NCBI RefSeq assembly: GCF_003576645.1
Contig: NC_044923.1
Span: forward strand, 4,674,428 to 4,738,427
Direction: 5' to 3'
Length of the DNA stretch: 64,000 bases
Origin: Ipomoea triloba
Lineage: Eukaryota > Streptophyta > Magnoliopsida > Solanales > Convolvulaceae
This document shows positions 1 through 10,000 of this stretch, piece after piece. The position numbers and the translations under genes are program-made. Below the pieces are notes generated by a model. That model was given only the letters and a program-made list of their open reading frames with translations. It had not been told where the DNA came from and ran no database searches. How positions within the stretch are numbered: the first letter of the stretch is position 1; each line of letters starts with the position of its first letter.

Positions 1-85
1 GGGCAAATCAATCTCAAACGCTAGTAAATACATGCAATGCGACCCGAGATTGACCTTACAATTGTAGCATCTCTTGCACTTATCA
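1..85 (-). repeat. LTR terminus (partial 3' LTR of copy A)
   Basis: These bases match 14986-15070 and 29776-29860. They end in GCACTTATCA, which on the minus strand is the LTR start TGATAAGTGC. The rest of this LTR lies left of the window. Confidence 0.85.
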
Positions 86-530
86 AAATTTCCACACTTT
101 AGAACTTGCTTGTCCTCAAGCAAGCTATCATAGGCCAAGCAAAGACTAAGTGCAAAGGATGCCACCACTTTGATATGCAAGCAAGCTAAACCACAAGAAC
201 GATGCACATACTTGAAATTAATACGGTCCTTATGCTATCACGAAAATGTGCTTTTAAACAATTCTTTAATTCTCAATAACGACTATCCCAAGAACAAAAC
301 ATTTCAATTCTCGCAAAGCAATTTGGTTAACTTCATTATCATACGAGTCGAGCATGCAATCCAATAACGGGTTCACCAACCATTTAAAGCGGGCCACTAG
401 CCGAGCCAACTAGTGGGACCGATGTGCACAAACCAAACCTATTAGACCACCCTTGTAACCTCAAGCCCCCTAGATTCTAGCGTGATAAACGAAAAGGCTT
501 AACGGTTATCTACTACCCCTCAAGACCGAC

Positions 531-845
531 CATCGGGCTAACCCGATCTCACATGGAGCTCCATGCTTTTTCGAGAACTGTGCAATGGGCGCCCGGTCCC
601 AACGGGATAGATCTCTCCTTTTCCCATTCCCCAAGATAACCTCATCGGGCTACCCGACTTCACATGGAGATCCATGCTTTTTTGAAGACAGTGCGATGGG
701 TGCCCGAATCTCAGCGGAATGGCTCTCTTAAATTTTCTCATCTCCCAAGACCTCGCATCGGGGCAACCGACTTCACGTGGATATCCACGCTTTTTCGAAG
801 ACAGTGCGATGGTTGCCCTTCAACTTGCCCTAGGGAGACGGTTCA
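531..845 (-). repeat. Three ~112-bp repeats with paired hairpins, 3' region of copy A
   Basis: Units start at 531, 643 and 756. Each holds a TCGGGCTAACCCGA-like stem followed by a second stem, CATGGAGCTCCATG, CATGGAGATCCATG or CGTGGATATCCACG. In unit 3 both sides of the stem change together (CATGG/CCATG to CGTGG/CCACG), which keeps the pairing. Each unit also repeats CTTTTTCGA and a GTGCGATGG-like stretch. This is in the 3' untranslated part of the element RNA. Confidence 0.75.
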
Positions 846-881
846 TCTTTTCAAATCCTAAGGTGGCCACATTGGGCTCTT

Positions 882-1145
882 TTGGGGTTTTGGCCTCATT
901 GGGCTCTTTTTGAACAACTTAAAGCAAAGCATTGGCCTCATTGGGCTCTTTTTGAACAACTTAAAGCAAAGCAACACCTTCACAACCCCACACTTGAACA
1001 ACTTAAAGCAAAGCAACACCTTCACAACCCCACACTACACCTTCGGGAGAGAAAGCAACACCTTCACAACCCCACACTACACCTTCGGGAGAGTAAAAAA
1101 AACCTTCACAACCCCACACTACACCTTCGGGAGAGTAAAAAAAAT
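882..1145. repeat. Expanded minisatellite in copy A
   Basis: Repeated blocks of AACAACTTAAAGCAAAGCA and CCTTCACAACCCCACACT, the latter sometimes followed by ACACCTTCGGGAGAG, occur several times here. Copy B (about 15890-15955) has a single set. The extra copies explain about 168 bp of the length difference between the two internal regions. Confidence 0.8.
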
Positions 1146-2002
1146 AAAGAAAATTAGGTTCATTTCCGGGCTTAGTAAACCTTATCTTACTAGGGTTGAT
1201 AGGTGCACACTCCCACTTCGTTACCTCCTTGACTATGGTCCGGGTTAAATGAGAGGTGAACATCACACAATCATGCAACAAATCATCAATTTTAAACAAG
1301 AGTATAAGAGTTTTCTTCCACGGGATAGTCCTAATTGAGAAACAAAGGTTCATTCAAAATACACATTTTACAAGAAAGATTAAGCAACGCATTCATTTCA
1401 AACATATCCATTGTTCTAAGCTAGGCATTGCATTTGCAAAACAAAGCCTTTCAAGCACAAGTGTGCTTTCCTTTCCACACTTTAGAATGGAACATCGTCC
1501 TCGATGTTCGGTCTATGCACACTGTGGGAAAGAGGTAAAAGGTCTCAACACACAATGCCCGTTTCCACACTTTATAAGTGTGCTATGGGCTAACGGGTCA
1601 CACTACCTGCTTTTATGAATGATTATAAGACAAGCTAATGTACAAGCCATGCCATCACATCCAATTTCCACACTTTAAAGGAAAAGCATATAGGTAAAAG
1701 AATGGGTAAGCATATAGAAACTCCCCTATGGCATTTAAGATCTACATGGGTATGCTCATATCATCTCTCCTTTCTTTGTAATTACCTGCACACCACAAGC
1801 TTTCAAACACATGGACTCACATTCGATTAGCTAGAATCAAGAAAGCATTAAGATAAAGATTTAATATTAAAAAGCAAAAACTAAAAGAATAACGCAAACA
1901 AAATACGAATTTAAAACAAGGTATAAGTGCGTAATAGAACAAGTGCTAATCTCAAAAAGAAATCCTACAACTAAGCAACTAAAATCATCAAGGTGCACTA
2001 GA

Positions 2003-3049
2003 TCATATGCCCGATCCATCGGACTCCTCTCCAAACCGCTCAAGCTTGAGCCTCCGTACTTCGTGTTCAAGCACATTAACTCGGTTCTCAAGCTTTTCTA
2101 TAATTCCCCATAAGTCTCTTTGCTCTCCTCTCTCTTCATCCTCACTGGGCTCCTCGGGTGCTATGCCAAATTGCAAGAAATCACCTATGTCTAGGGGTGT
2201 CATCGTGGTTGCCACCGCTTCATACGCCAGAGCATCCTCAAATCCTAAGGCTTCACAAAGCCTACTCACTATAGGTCCCACAAAGATACTCTTACTGTCC
2301 TCGTAGCTTTGTCTCTTAAGAAAGGTTTTGCAAAGTTCTCCCATATGGATTGGGGTTCCCGTGTATATGCTCCAAAGAATGAACAACTCCCTACTCGTAA
2401 CATTATCATTTGGGGATTGCCTTCCCAACCAAGAACGTGCTATAATGTGCCACATTATTTTAAGCTCCGGGATTTTGATGTATTTGGCACTAGTGTATGA
2501 AGGTCTCCAAGCCACCCCTTGCCTAGCAATGCTCCACCAAAACAGCCCGGGTTGATGCTCATTAGGGAAGTCATCCACAAGATTTGCATACCATCCTTGA
2601 TCTTGGTCATGCAACGTGTAGAATCCTAGTAAATTTCCAAGCTCATCCGATGAGAGGTTGTATTGTCTATTAAACAACTTGAACCTAATGCTAGGTTGTC
2701 TCCGGTTATGCACCCTCTCATCGACCTCCAACGTGGCATTGAACTCCCTAACTATAGGGACATAAGTAGCATCCCTCCAACCACAAATGTGACTCCAAAA
2801 AGGTTGGGAAGTTATCCTTTCGAACTCCCTTTGAATGCCTAAAACGGCTAAAACCGGAGCTTCAATGTAGTTCCACTCAATGATTTGCTTGTCTCGGAAG
2901 TGCCTATACCTAAAGAGGTCTTCCACCTCAATCATAAGGCCTCGGTGTGCAACTTCCATTATCGGGGCTTCCCCTTCCTCACTTGACATGTCCTCATTAG
3001 GCCTTCTACTAGGCTCTCCCCTTTCAAGGGTGTGCCTAGGCACCATCAT
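2003..3049 (-). CDS. Accessory ORF Y of the retrotransposon, copy A (348 aa)
   Basis: A second open frame between pol and the 3' LTR. Its core parallels ORF X: WRDATYVPIVREF aligns with WRDDTYEPVVHEF, LGNLLGFYT with LGEYLGFYT, and GPIVSRLCEALGF with GPVITRLCHGLGL. The two are therefore diverged paralogues within one element. It lacks the Lys-rich N-terminus of ORF X, and its C-terminus (about residues 305-340) has heptad-spaced Leu/Val typical of a short coiled coil. No signal peptide or membrane span is visible. Upstream lie a TATA-like box, a GC island and candidate splice sites. Function unknown. Confidence 0.8.
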   Translation of the reverse strand: MMVPRHTLERGEPSRRPNEDMSSEEGEAPIMEVAHRGLMIEVEDLFRYRHFRDKQIIEWNYIEAPVLAVLGIQREFERITSQPFWSHICGWRDATYVPIVREFNATLEVDERVHNRRQPSIRFKLFNRQYNLSSDELGNLLGFYTLHDQDQGWYANLVDDFPNEHQPGLFWWSIARQGVAWRPSYTSAKYIKIPELKIMWHIIARSWLGRQSPNDNVTSRELFILWSIYTGTPIHMGELCKTFLKRQSYEDSKSIFVGPIVSRLCEALGFEDALAYEAVATTMTPLDIGDFLQFGIAPEEPSEDEERGEQRDLWGIIEKLENRVNVLEHEVRRLKLERFGEESDGSGI

Positions 3050-3439
3050 TTCAGCCCTTGGAAGTCCCTATATCCATTGATCAATCATTAGATTTTCAGT
3101 TCACAACATTCAATTTCCAATACAAGCTAAGACATTCTTATCATAAGCACTGGGATTCTCAACATAAACATAAAGACATACCCAACTAAGCATTGTGATT
3201 TAATCATGAGCTATACATTCTCATACTAAGCATTGTAATCATCAATTCAAGTAAGATATGCATCATACATTGTTAGTGACTTTTCATCAAACACATGGCA
3301 CGCATCATACATTGTTAGTGACTTTTCATCAAACACATGGCACGCATTGTTAATAAAAGCACAAGTGTATGAAATATTCATGATCTACAATACTATAGAG
3401 TTTAAAAACACAAGTATAGCAACACCCAAAGCTCAAAAG

Positions 3440-3567
3440 TAAAGGATCATACAAGATCTTACTGAAATTTGAGTAAAAAAATAAAGGATCATACAAGATC
3501 TTACTGAAATTTGAGTAAAAAAAAAAAGGATCATACAAGATCTTACTGAAATTTGAGTAAAAAAAAT
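3440..3567. repeat. Three tandem ~42-bp units in copy A (one in copy B)
   Basis: AAAGGATCATACAAGATC followed by TTACTGAAATTTGAGTAAAA is repeated three times here and occurs once in copy B (18215-18260). On the minus strand each unit reads as a pyrimidine-rich run then TTTCAGTAAG, an acceptor-like and donor-like overlap inside the proposed ORF Y leader intron. A separate 42-bp duplication lies at about 3261-3345. Confidence 0.75.
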
Positions 3568-3764
3568 AGATCCAAATCTCATTAAACCAATGGAAGAAGA
3601 AGAAATGTCAATAGAATTACCTTTGGGCTTAAGGGAGGTGATCCAAACATGCTTGACAAGGGTGAGGAGAAGAGATTACCTACATTCATCATCTTTTTAG
3701 AGTTTGGGATTGCTGAGAGGAATTTTGGAGTGAGGGAGGATGAATGAGGCTGAAATAAACTCTG

Positions 3765-3905
3765 GGCAGTATTTAAACCGTCTGGCGGACGCCATCCGGA
3801 CGCGCGTCCAGGGGCGCGTCCGGTTGGATTTCTCTGTTTCTGCTGCTTTCTGCTTCCCAAGCCTGCTGGACGCCTGGCGGACGCGTGCGTCCAAGGCGCG
3901 TCCAG
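3765..3905 (-). promoter_or_regulatory. GC island and TATA-like box upstream of ORF Y, copy A
   Basis: A GC-rich block (3781-3905) with GGACGCGCGTCC palindromes is followed on the minus strand by GGTTTAAATACTGCCC (3766-3781). This is the same order and spacing as in the LTR, where an identical motif family precedes GATTTAAATAGGG. A donor-like AAAG|GTAATT lies near 3621, and acceptor-like sites lie upstream of the ORF Y start at 3049. Together these look like a second internal promoter plus a leader intron. Confidence 0.5.
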
Positions 3906-4033
3906 CACTGTGCTTTGCATTTTCCAGCTTGTTTTGCTTGTGTTGTCGTGTGTTTCTTTCCCCCGTATTTTTGCTTATTCATATGTCCTTGTGCCCCCTG
4001 TCGTTTTTGAGCATAAAAACAATGCTAACAAAT

Positions 4034-4034
<1 letters not shown>

Positions 4035-4076
<42 letters not shown>

Positions 4077-4078
4077 CA
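4035..4078 (-). repeat. Poly(A) tract on the coding strand, 3' of ORF X, copy A
   Basis: Forty-four T on the plus strand are A on the element strand. The tract lies about 240 bases after the ORF X stop and before the ORF Y island. Copy B has a similar tract at 18729-18769. Its position downstream of an ORF recalls a retrocopied poly(A) tail, but simple tract growth is equally possible. Confidence 0.6.
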
Positions 4079-4318
4079 ATCAATAGAGGTAAAAACCGTT
4101 AGCTTCAAACTTAGAAACGATTAAAAGAAAACATTATAAACTTAAAATGCATTACGTAAAATAAAAGTACTAGAGTAATACTAAAAACCGAATTTAAACA
4201 ACCAAAATAAAATGAAAGCAAAGAGAGATAGAGTCGGCACCCCACGCACGGGGTACCTAAAGTTCAAGCCGGGCCAAGTCAATCAAAAGAACTCGAACAC
4301 CCAGGATCCCAAGTATCA

Positions 4319-5587
4319 CTACGAAGCATCCCCGCCTTGTGAGGGAGGTGGGAAACGTTGCTCCATCCAAAGGCGCAATTGCTCAATTGCCTGGAACTGG
4401 TGCTCTTGGCGTTCTTCTTGCCTCACATACGCTTCATTTTGCCTTGCGATTGCTTCGTTTTGCCTCATCAACTGCTCATGGTGGAGGTCCATCCTTTGGT
4501 TGAAGGCGTTCATCGACTGATTGTGCAACTGAAGCTGGAACGCCCTCATGGATGCCCAGTCATAAACTGGGGGATACTCTGCGTACTCCGGAGGTACATC
4601 TGGACCTCCCTGAACTACCGGCTCTTGCTCTTGCGGCTGCTCACCTTGCTGAGGTCTCGGTGCGGCCCCAATCCTAGGGGCGTAGCTCCTACTGAGATGC
4701 GCATCCGTAAATGGTTGCATGGAGGCAATGTTTTTCTCCCTCGCCAACTCCGCTTGCAACCCTAAACCGTGGCATAGTCGTGTGATCACCGGCCCTATCC
4801 AAACATACGGGCACTTAGGTTGTGTCTGCGAGGTGAACAGTTGCTGCACCATATAAGCCATTTGTATAGGCTCATTCATCTCCAAGCTCCACAGATTGAA
4901 GAGATCAAATCTATATATCTTGTGGAGGTTCTTATTTCTTCCCCCAAACGTGAGATTCAGAAGAAGCTTCATCATCAACAGTGGCGAGCGAACTACCTTT
5001 GAGGTATTTGGCTTAGTCCCGGTGAATCTTCCTCCTCGACCATTTGTAATTTCATGCCAATATGCTTCTGCTGCCGCGTCGGAGTCAAAATCGGTGGGAA
5101 GGTTTCTCCATTCCTCAGTTTGAATGTCCTCGGGGGTGTAGAATCCAAGATACTCCCCTAACTGAATCAACGAGACTTGGTGCTCCCTACCAAACAGCGT
5201 GAACTTCATGCAGGGAGTCCACATATGGTTTGACGGGATGGCCGTATAGGTGGCGATGAACTCGTGTACTACGGGTTCATATGTGTCATCTCTCCAACTG
5301 AAGAGATGTTCCCAAGATCGCCTAGACATCATCCTCTCTACCTCCTCCCGACACCCATATGCATCGAGCATCGATAAGTCAAAGTAGTAACCACCCGAAG
5401 CTCCTTTTGCTCGCAGCTCTTCCACTCTTGCTATTTGCGCCCCGCTAAGATGCCTAAGGCTTCGGCCCCCGGGTATCAGCAAATCGCTTTCGCCTTCTGC
5501 CGCCCTTGAACTCGACCCACCGTCGTGTTTTCTCTTTTTAGCACATTCCTTTCGTCTAGATTTGGAAGCCGTATTTTTGGGAGGCAT
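4319..5587 (-). CDS. Accessory ORF X of the retrotransposon, copy A (422 aa)
   Basis: An intact frame downstream of pol starts with a basic Lys/Arg-rich segment (residues about 5-22) that could be a nuclear localisation signal. The globular middle (about 80-290) contains WRDDTYEPVVHEF, an LGFYTPED motif and GPVITRLCHGLGL. The C-terminus is Gln/Pro-rich, then a long Gln/Glu/Arg heptad-like stretch that probably forms a coiled coil. I see no signal peptide or membrane segment, so nothing supports an envelope-like role. It resembles the extra ORF of Athila/Calypso-type elements. A GC island (6510-6860) and a plausible intron (donor near 6353, acceptor directly before the ATG) lie upstream. Function unknown. 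Confidence 0.8.
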   Translation of the reverse strand: MPPKNTASKSRRKECAKKRKHDGGSSSRAAEGESDLLIPGGRSLRHLSGAQIARVEELRAKGASGGYYFDLSMLDAYGCREEVERMMSRRSWEHLFSWRDDTYEPVVHEFIATYTAIPSNHMWTPCMKFTLFGREHQVSLIQLGEYLGFYTPEDIQTEEWRNLPTDFDSDAAAEAYWHEITNGRGGRFTGTKPNTSKVVRSPLLMMKLLLNLTFGGRNKNLHKIYRFDLFNLWSLEMNEPIQMAYMVQQLFTSQTQPKCPYVWIGPVITRLCHGLGLQAELAREKNIASMQPFTDAHLSRSYAPRIGAAPRPQQGEQPQEQEPVVQGGPDVPPEYAEYPPVYDWASMRAFQLQLHNQSMNAFNQRMDLHHEQLMRQNEAIARQNEAYVRQEERQEHQFQAIEQLRLWMEQRFPPPSQGGDAS

Positions 5588-6509
5588 CTATTTTAACAAT
5601 AAAACATGTGAGCTATGGTATAGTTGAATCTTTTGCACTTACGCAATCACACAAATATCACTAGCAAGGCAAAACTTAGCTCAACAACTCATCATTATCT
5701 AACATGCTCAACCATTTTCTAGCAATTATAATTCTAGGCAAAAAGAAAGCAAGCATATTGAAGCATATTTCATCACTTAATTTCACGTTATTGATGTATA
5801 TACAATTCATAGCATGACTCAAAAAGTTTCAAACTTTAAGCACATTTTTCTCAAAACATCACAATGTAGAGAGCAATTCCAACTTTTATCAATCTTAAAA
5901 CCATTCTACAATCATTCCTCAACACCCAAAACAATGCTAATCTTATTTTAATTCATTAGTTCATGTTAAAGTTCAAAAAGCCCCAATTTGTGCAACTAGC
6001 AAAACAAAATTCTTAACTAAGCATAATGCAAAGTTAACAAGCACAAATTGGTTCCGTACAAGCTTTTGATTAGCATCTAATTTCACTTATCAATCATTAA
6101 TTTTAACATTGAAGCACAATTATTCAAACCCAAATTTTCCACCATTAAAGTAGGGTTTAAAGCTTTTCCAACACTCAAATTCATGTTTTAACCATACAAA
6201 TTGCAATTAAAACTCATGAGCATGCTTATTACAAGGTAAGAAATCAAATTCTAACAACAAACAAGTCATGCAATTGACAAAGCAAGAATTCCCAATTTCA
6301 AGTTCATATTAATGGTGAAAGCTAAAAATAGGGATGAAGAAGATGCACATACCTTGAAGTTTGTTGTAGAGATGGTGTACAAAGATGAAAGCTTGAGATT
6401 ATTGCCTTTGATTTACTCTTGGAACATGAAAGACTTACTTGGAGGTTTTTGGAGTGGTGTTCGTCCGCTGATATGAAGAAAAAAGGAGAAAATTTGCTTT
6501 AAAACCTCG
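5588..6509 (-). other. AT-rich probable leader intron of ORF X, copy A
   Basis: Very AT-rich DNA between a donor-like CTTCAAG|GTATGTG (exon end near 6353) and an acceptor-like AAAATAG immediately before the ORF X ATG at 5587. That would remove about 765 bases. In copy B (20295-21216) the base before the ATG changes TAG to AAG, which keeps AG but weakens the site. Confidence 0.4.
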
Positions 6510-6860
6510 GTCTCGTCCGCTGAATCGTCCAGGACTAACCCGTCGGACGCGAACCGGACGCGCGTCCTTAGGGCGTCCGCAATTAACTTCTTTGTTTCTG
6601 GAATTGCCATAGCATCGGGCGCGTCTCGGACGCGTGCGTCCGCCCGGCGTCCGATTTTCCTCCTCGTTCGGCAAATACCGGGCGAAATCTGGGCGAATGC
6701 GCCCGCTAGCGTCCGTGTTGCGAGCTCTGGACCTGTACCGCGTTCTGACGGACGCGGGCCGGACGCACGTCCGACTTGCGTCCATCAGGGCGCGGTCTGA
6801 TGCTTTCGAACCCAGGCACTGGGCGCGGACCGGACGCACGTCCGGTCTGGCGTCCAAGCT
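6510..6860 (-). promoter_or_regulatory. GC-rich palindromic island upstream of ORF X, copy A
   Basis: Between pol and ORF X is about 350 bp of GC-rich DNA packed with GGACGCGCGTCC, GGACGCACGTCC and GCGTCCG variants, in sharp contrast to the AT-rich flanks. The same motif family fills the LTR island, which lies just upstream of the LTR TATA-like box. On the minus strand the island is followed by TTTTAAAGC (about 6496-6504), a weaker TATA-like match, then a splice-donor-like AAG|GTATG near 6353. I infer an internal promoter for ORF X; no experiment is implied. Confidence 0.45.
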
Positions 6861-7054
6861 CACTTTTTCACCAATTCTGACTTTTTTCCTTTTTCTTCTA
6901 CGGTCTTTGTGAATTCACCTGTTATGGCCCTGCAAAAACATACTAAATCTAAAGGAAAAACACGTAAGATAAGGGATTAAAAGTAAAAGTAACCTCGGGT
7001 TGCCTCCCGAGAAGCGCTACGTTTAACGTCTTTAGCCCGACGTCCTTGTAAGCT

Positions 7055-10000
7055 TCAATTTTCCATCCGAGTCAAACGAACGGTAGTCACCTCTCGCGGT
7101 TTCATTCCTCCAAAGTACTTTTTAACCTGGTGACCATTGACCTTGAATTCGCCTTTTTCTGGATGTGCGATTTGAATAGTTCCATAGGGAAAAACCTTCG
7201 TGACCGTAAAGGGACCGGACCACCTCGACTTTAGTTTCCCCGGAAAGAGTTTGAGTCTTGAATTGAAAAAGAGTACTTGGTCTCCTTCCTTGAATTCCTT
7301 ACCCTTCTTGATGTGCTTATCATGATACAACTTCGTTCGTTCTTTATAAGCACGTGAGTTCTCATAAGACATCAACCTCCATTCTTCTAATTCGTTAAGT
7401 TGCCACATTCTCTCACGCCCCGCTAGGTCCATGTCGCTATTCAGTTTCTTTATAGCCCAATACGCTTTGTGCTCTATTTCCACCGGTAAGTGGCATGCTT
7501 TCCCGTAGACTAATCTAAAAGGGGTGGTTCCAATTGGAGTTTTATAGGCCGTTCTAAACGCCCATAGCGCATCATCTAACCGATCAGGCCAATCTTTCCG
7601 ATGAATTCCAACCGTTTTTTCCAAGATTGCCTTAATATCACGGTTGGCATTCTCTACTTGACCACTTGTTTGGGGGTGGTATGGTACTCCCCCCCTGTGT
7701 TGGACTCCGTATTTGGCCAAAATCTTTTCCATGGACGAATTTCTAAAATGCGTTCCACGGTCGCTAATTAAAACTCTCGGTACTCCAAATCTAGTGAACA
7801 ACTTCTTAAGAAATCCGATAACACTCCTCGCATCGTTGTTCCTCAAAGCTTGCGCCTCCACCCATTTCGACAAATAGTCTATTGCAACTAAAATGTACTT
7901 GAACCCTTTAGCACTCGGGAATGGTCCCACGAAATCGATGCCCCAGATGTCGAATACTTCGCAAGCCAAGATGTATGTTTGAGGCATCTCGTTCCTTGCG
8001 GTAATGTTTCCAACCCTTTGACACCGATCACAATTCGAAACACAAATTTGAGCATCTCTAAACAGCGAGGGCCAATAGAAACCCGCTTCAAGAACTTTCC
8101 TAGCGGTTCTATTGCTCGAGTAGTGACCTCCGGTCGGCCCTGCATGACAGTGTCCCATAATTTCCAATCCCTCTTGCCCCGCTATACATCTCCTGATGAC
8201 TTGGTCCGCACAGACTCGGAACAAGTAGGGATCATCCCAAAAGTAATGTCGGCTTTCCGCTATAAACTTTCTCCTTTGGTGCACATCAAAATAATTCGGA
8301 ATAACTCCCCCTACAATATAGTTGGCAATGTCTGCATACCACGGCACATCATCTACTTTACACAACCTTTCTTCCGGAAAAAGTTCCGCTATTGTAGCAC
8401 TCTTTTCTCCTAAATTAGGATTCTCAATTCGGGATAGATGATCCGCCGCTTCATTCTCTTTCCCTCTTTTATCTTTGATTTCGATATCGAACTCTTGAAG
8501 TAACAGGATCCATCTTATCAATCTCGGTTTAGCTTCGGCTTTAGACATCAAATACCTAAGAGCCGCATGATCTGTGTAAACTATCACCTTTGACAGAAGA
8601 AGATGGGATCTAAACTTATCGAGTCCAAATATCACTGCTAGCAACTCTTTTTCTGTGGTGGTGTAATTTTGTTGGGTTTTATCGAGGGTTTTGCTCGCAA
8701 AGGCTATAGGTTGAAAATGTTTCTCTTTTCTTTGGCCCAACACTACCCCTACAGAATAACCGCTAGCATCACACATCATTTCAAAGGGCAATTCCCAATT
8801 TGGTCCAACTAAAATAGGGGCACTAACCAACTTTTCTTTGAGTATGTTAAAAGCAACTAAGCACTCATCTCCGAATTCAAACTCTATGTCTTTTTCTAAG
8901 AGCTTGGTCAAAGGTCTAGCAATTTTGGAAAAATCTTTTATAAAGCGTCGGTAGAAACCGACGTGCCCTAGAAAGCTTCTTAAACTAGTTACGGAATTTG
9001 GAGGTGGTAAAGTGTCAATCACGGAGGTTTTGGCTTTGTCTACCTCTATACCTCTATTGGATACCTTATGACCCAACACGATGCCTTCCTCTACCATATA
9101 ATAGCATTTCTCCCAACTAAGCGCTAAGTTCACTTCTAGACATCGCTTGAGGACTTTTTCTAGATTATTCAAGCACCCGTCATAAGTTTCTCCCCAAATC
9201 GTGAAATCATCCATGAATACCTCCATGAATTCTCCAATATACTCCTCAAAAATTGCCAGCATGCACCTCATGAAGGTTGCTGGCGCATTGCATAACCCGA
9301 ACGGCATGCGTCGGTATGCGAAGGTACCCATAGGACACGTAAAGGTGGTTTTCTCTTGGTCCTCTAACGCTACGGGTATTTGAAAGTATCCGCTCATACC
9401 ATCTAAGAAACAGTAATAGGCATGCCCGCTCACTTTCTCAACCATCTGATCAATAAAGGGTAACGGGAAGTGGTCCTTTCTAGTGGCGTCATTTAATCTC
9501 CTATAATCTATACATACTCGCCACCCTGTCACGCTTCTTGTAGGAATTAGTTCGTCTTTGTCATTTTTCACTACGGTTATTCCTCCTTTCTTCGGCACTA
9601 CGTGGGTAGGACTCACCCACGCACTATCAGAAATTGGATATATCATTCCTACATCCATAAGTCTTACTACTTCGTTCTTTACCACTTCTGCCATGTTGGG
9701 ATTCAACCTCCTTTGGGGTTGGGCTACAGGTTTCACATTTTCTTCTAGTAAGATCTTATGTGTGCACATACTAGGACTTATACCTTTTAGGTCTTGTAAC
9801 TTCCACCCTATTGCTCCTTTATATTTTCCTAGCAAGTTCACAAGCTTGTCTTGTTGAGTTTTATCTAATTTTGACGAGATAACTACCGGTAGGGTCGAAT
9901 TTTCCCCTAAAAAGGCATATCGTAGATTATCCGGTAAAGTTTTAAGTTCACTCTTTACTTCTTTCTCTTCTACTACATTCTTTTTCTCATTTAACTTCTC

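Larger units (their letters stand above)
86..2002 (-). other. 3' non-coding region of copy A
   Basis: About 1.9 kb between ORF Y and the 3' LTR with no convincing protein. It holds the minisatellite and the hairpin repeats listed separately. Near the LTR the minus strand reads TCTAAAGTGTGGAAATTT directly before TGATAAG, the place where the polypurine tract should be. The matching copy B region is 15071-16819. Confidence 0.6.

Noticed and set aside
882..1353. Three overlapping frames with repeated peptides (NNLKQSN, HLHNPTL, EGVVWGCEG)
   Set aside because: They translate the minisatellite in several frames and disappear in copy B, where the repeat is short. Not genes.
2003..5587. Envelope-like protein downstream of pol
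   Set aside because: Neither ORF X nor ORF Y has a signal peptide or transmembrane segment that I can see.
6435..6863. 142-residue Arg-rich frame in the GC island (and its copy at 21142-21570)
   Set aside because: It is generated by the repeated GCGTCC/GGACGC motifs. Both strands are open there and the peptide is low-complexity repeats of DARP/SDAR type, so it is a by-product of base composition.
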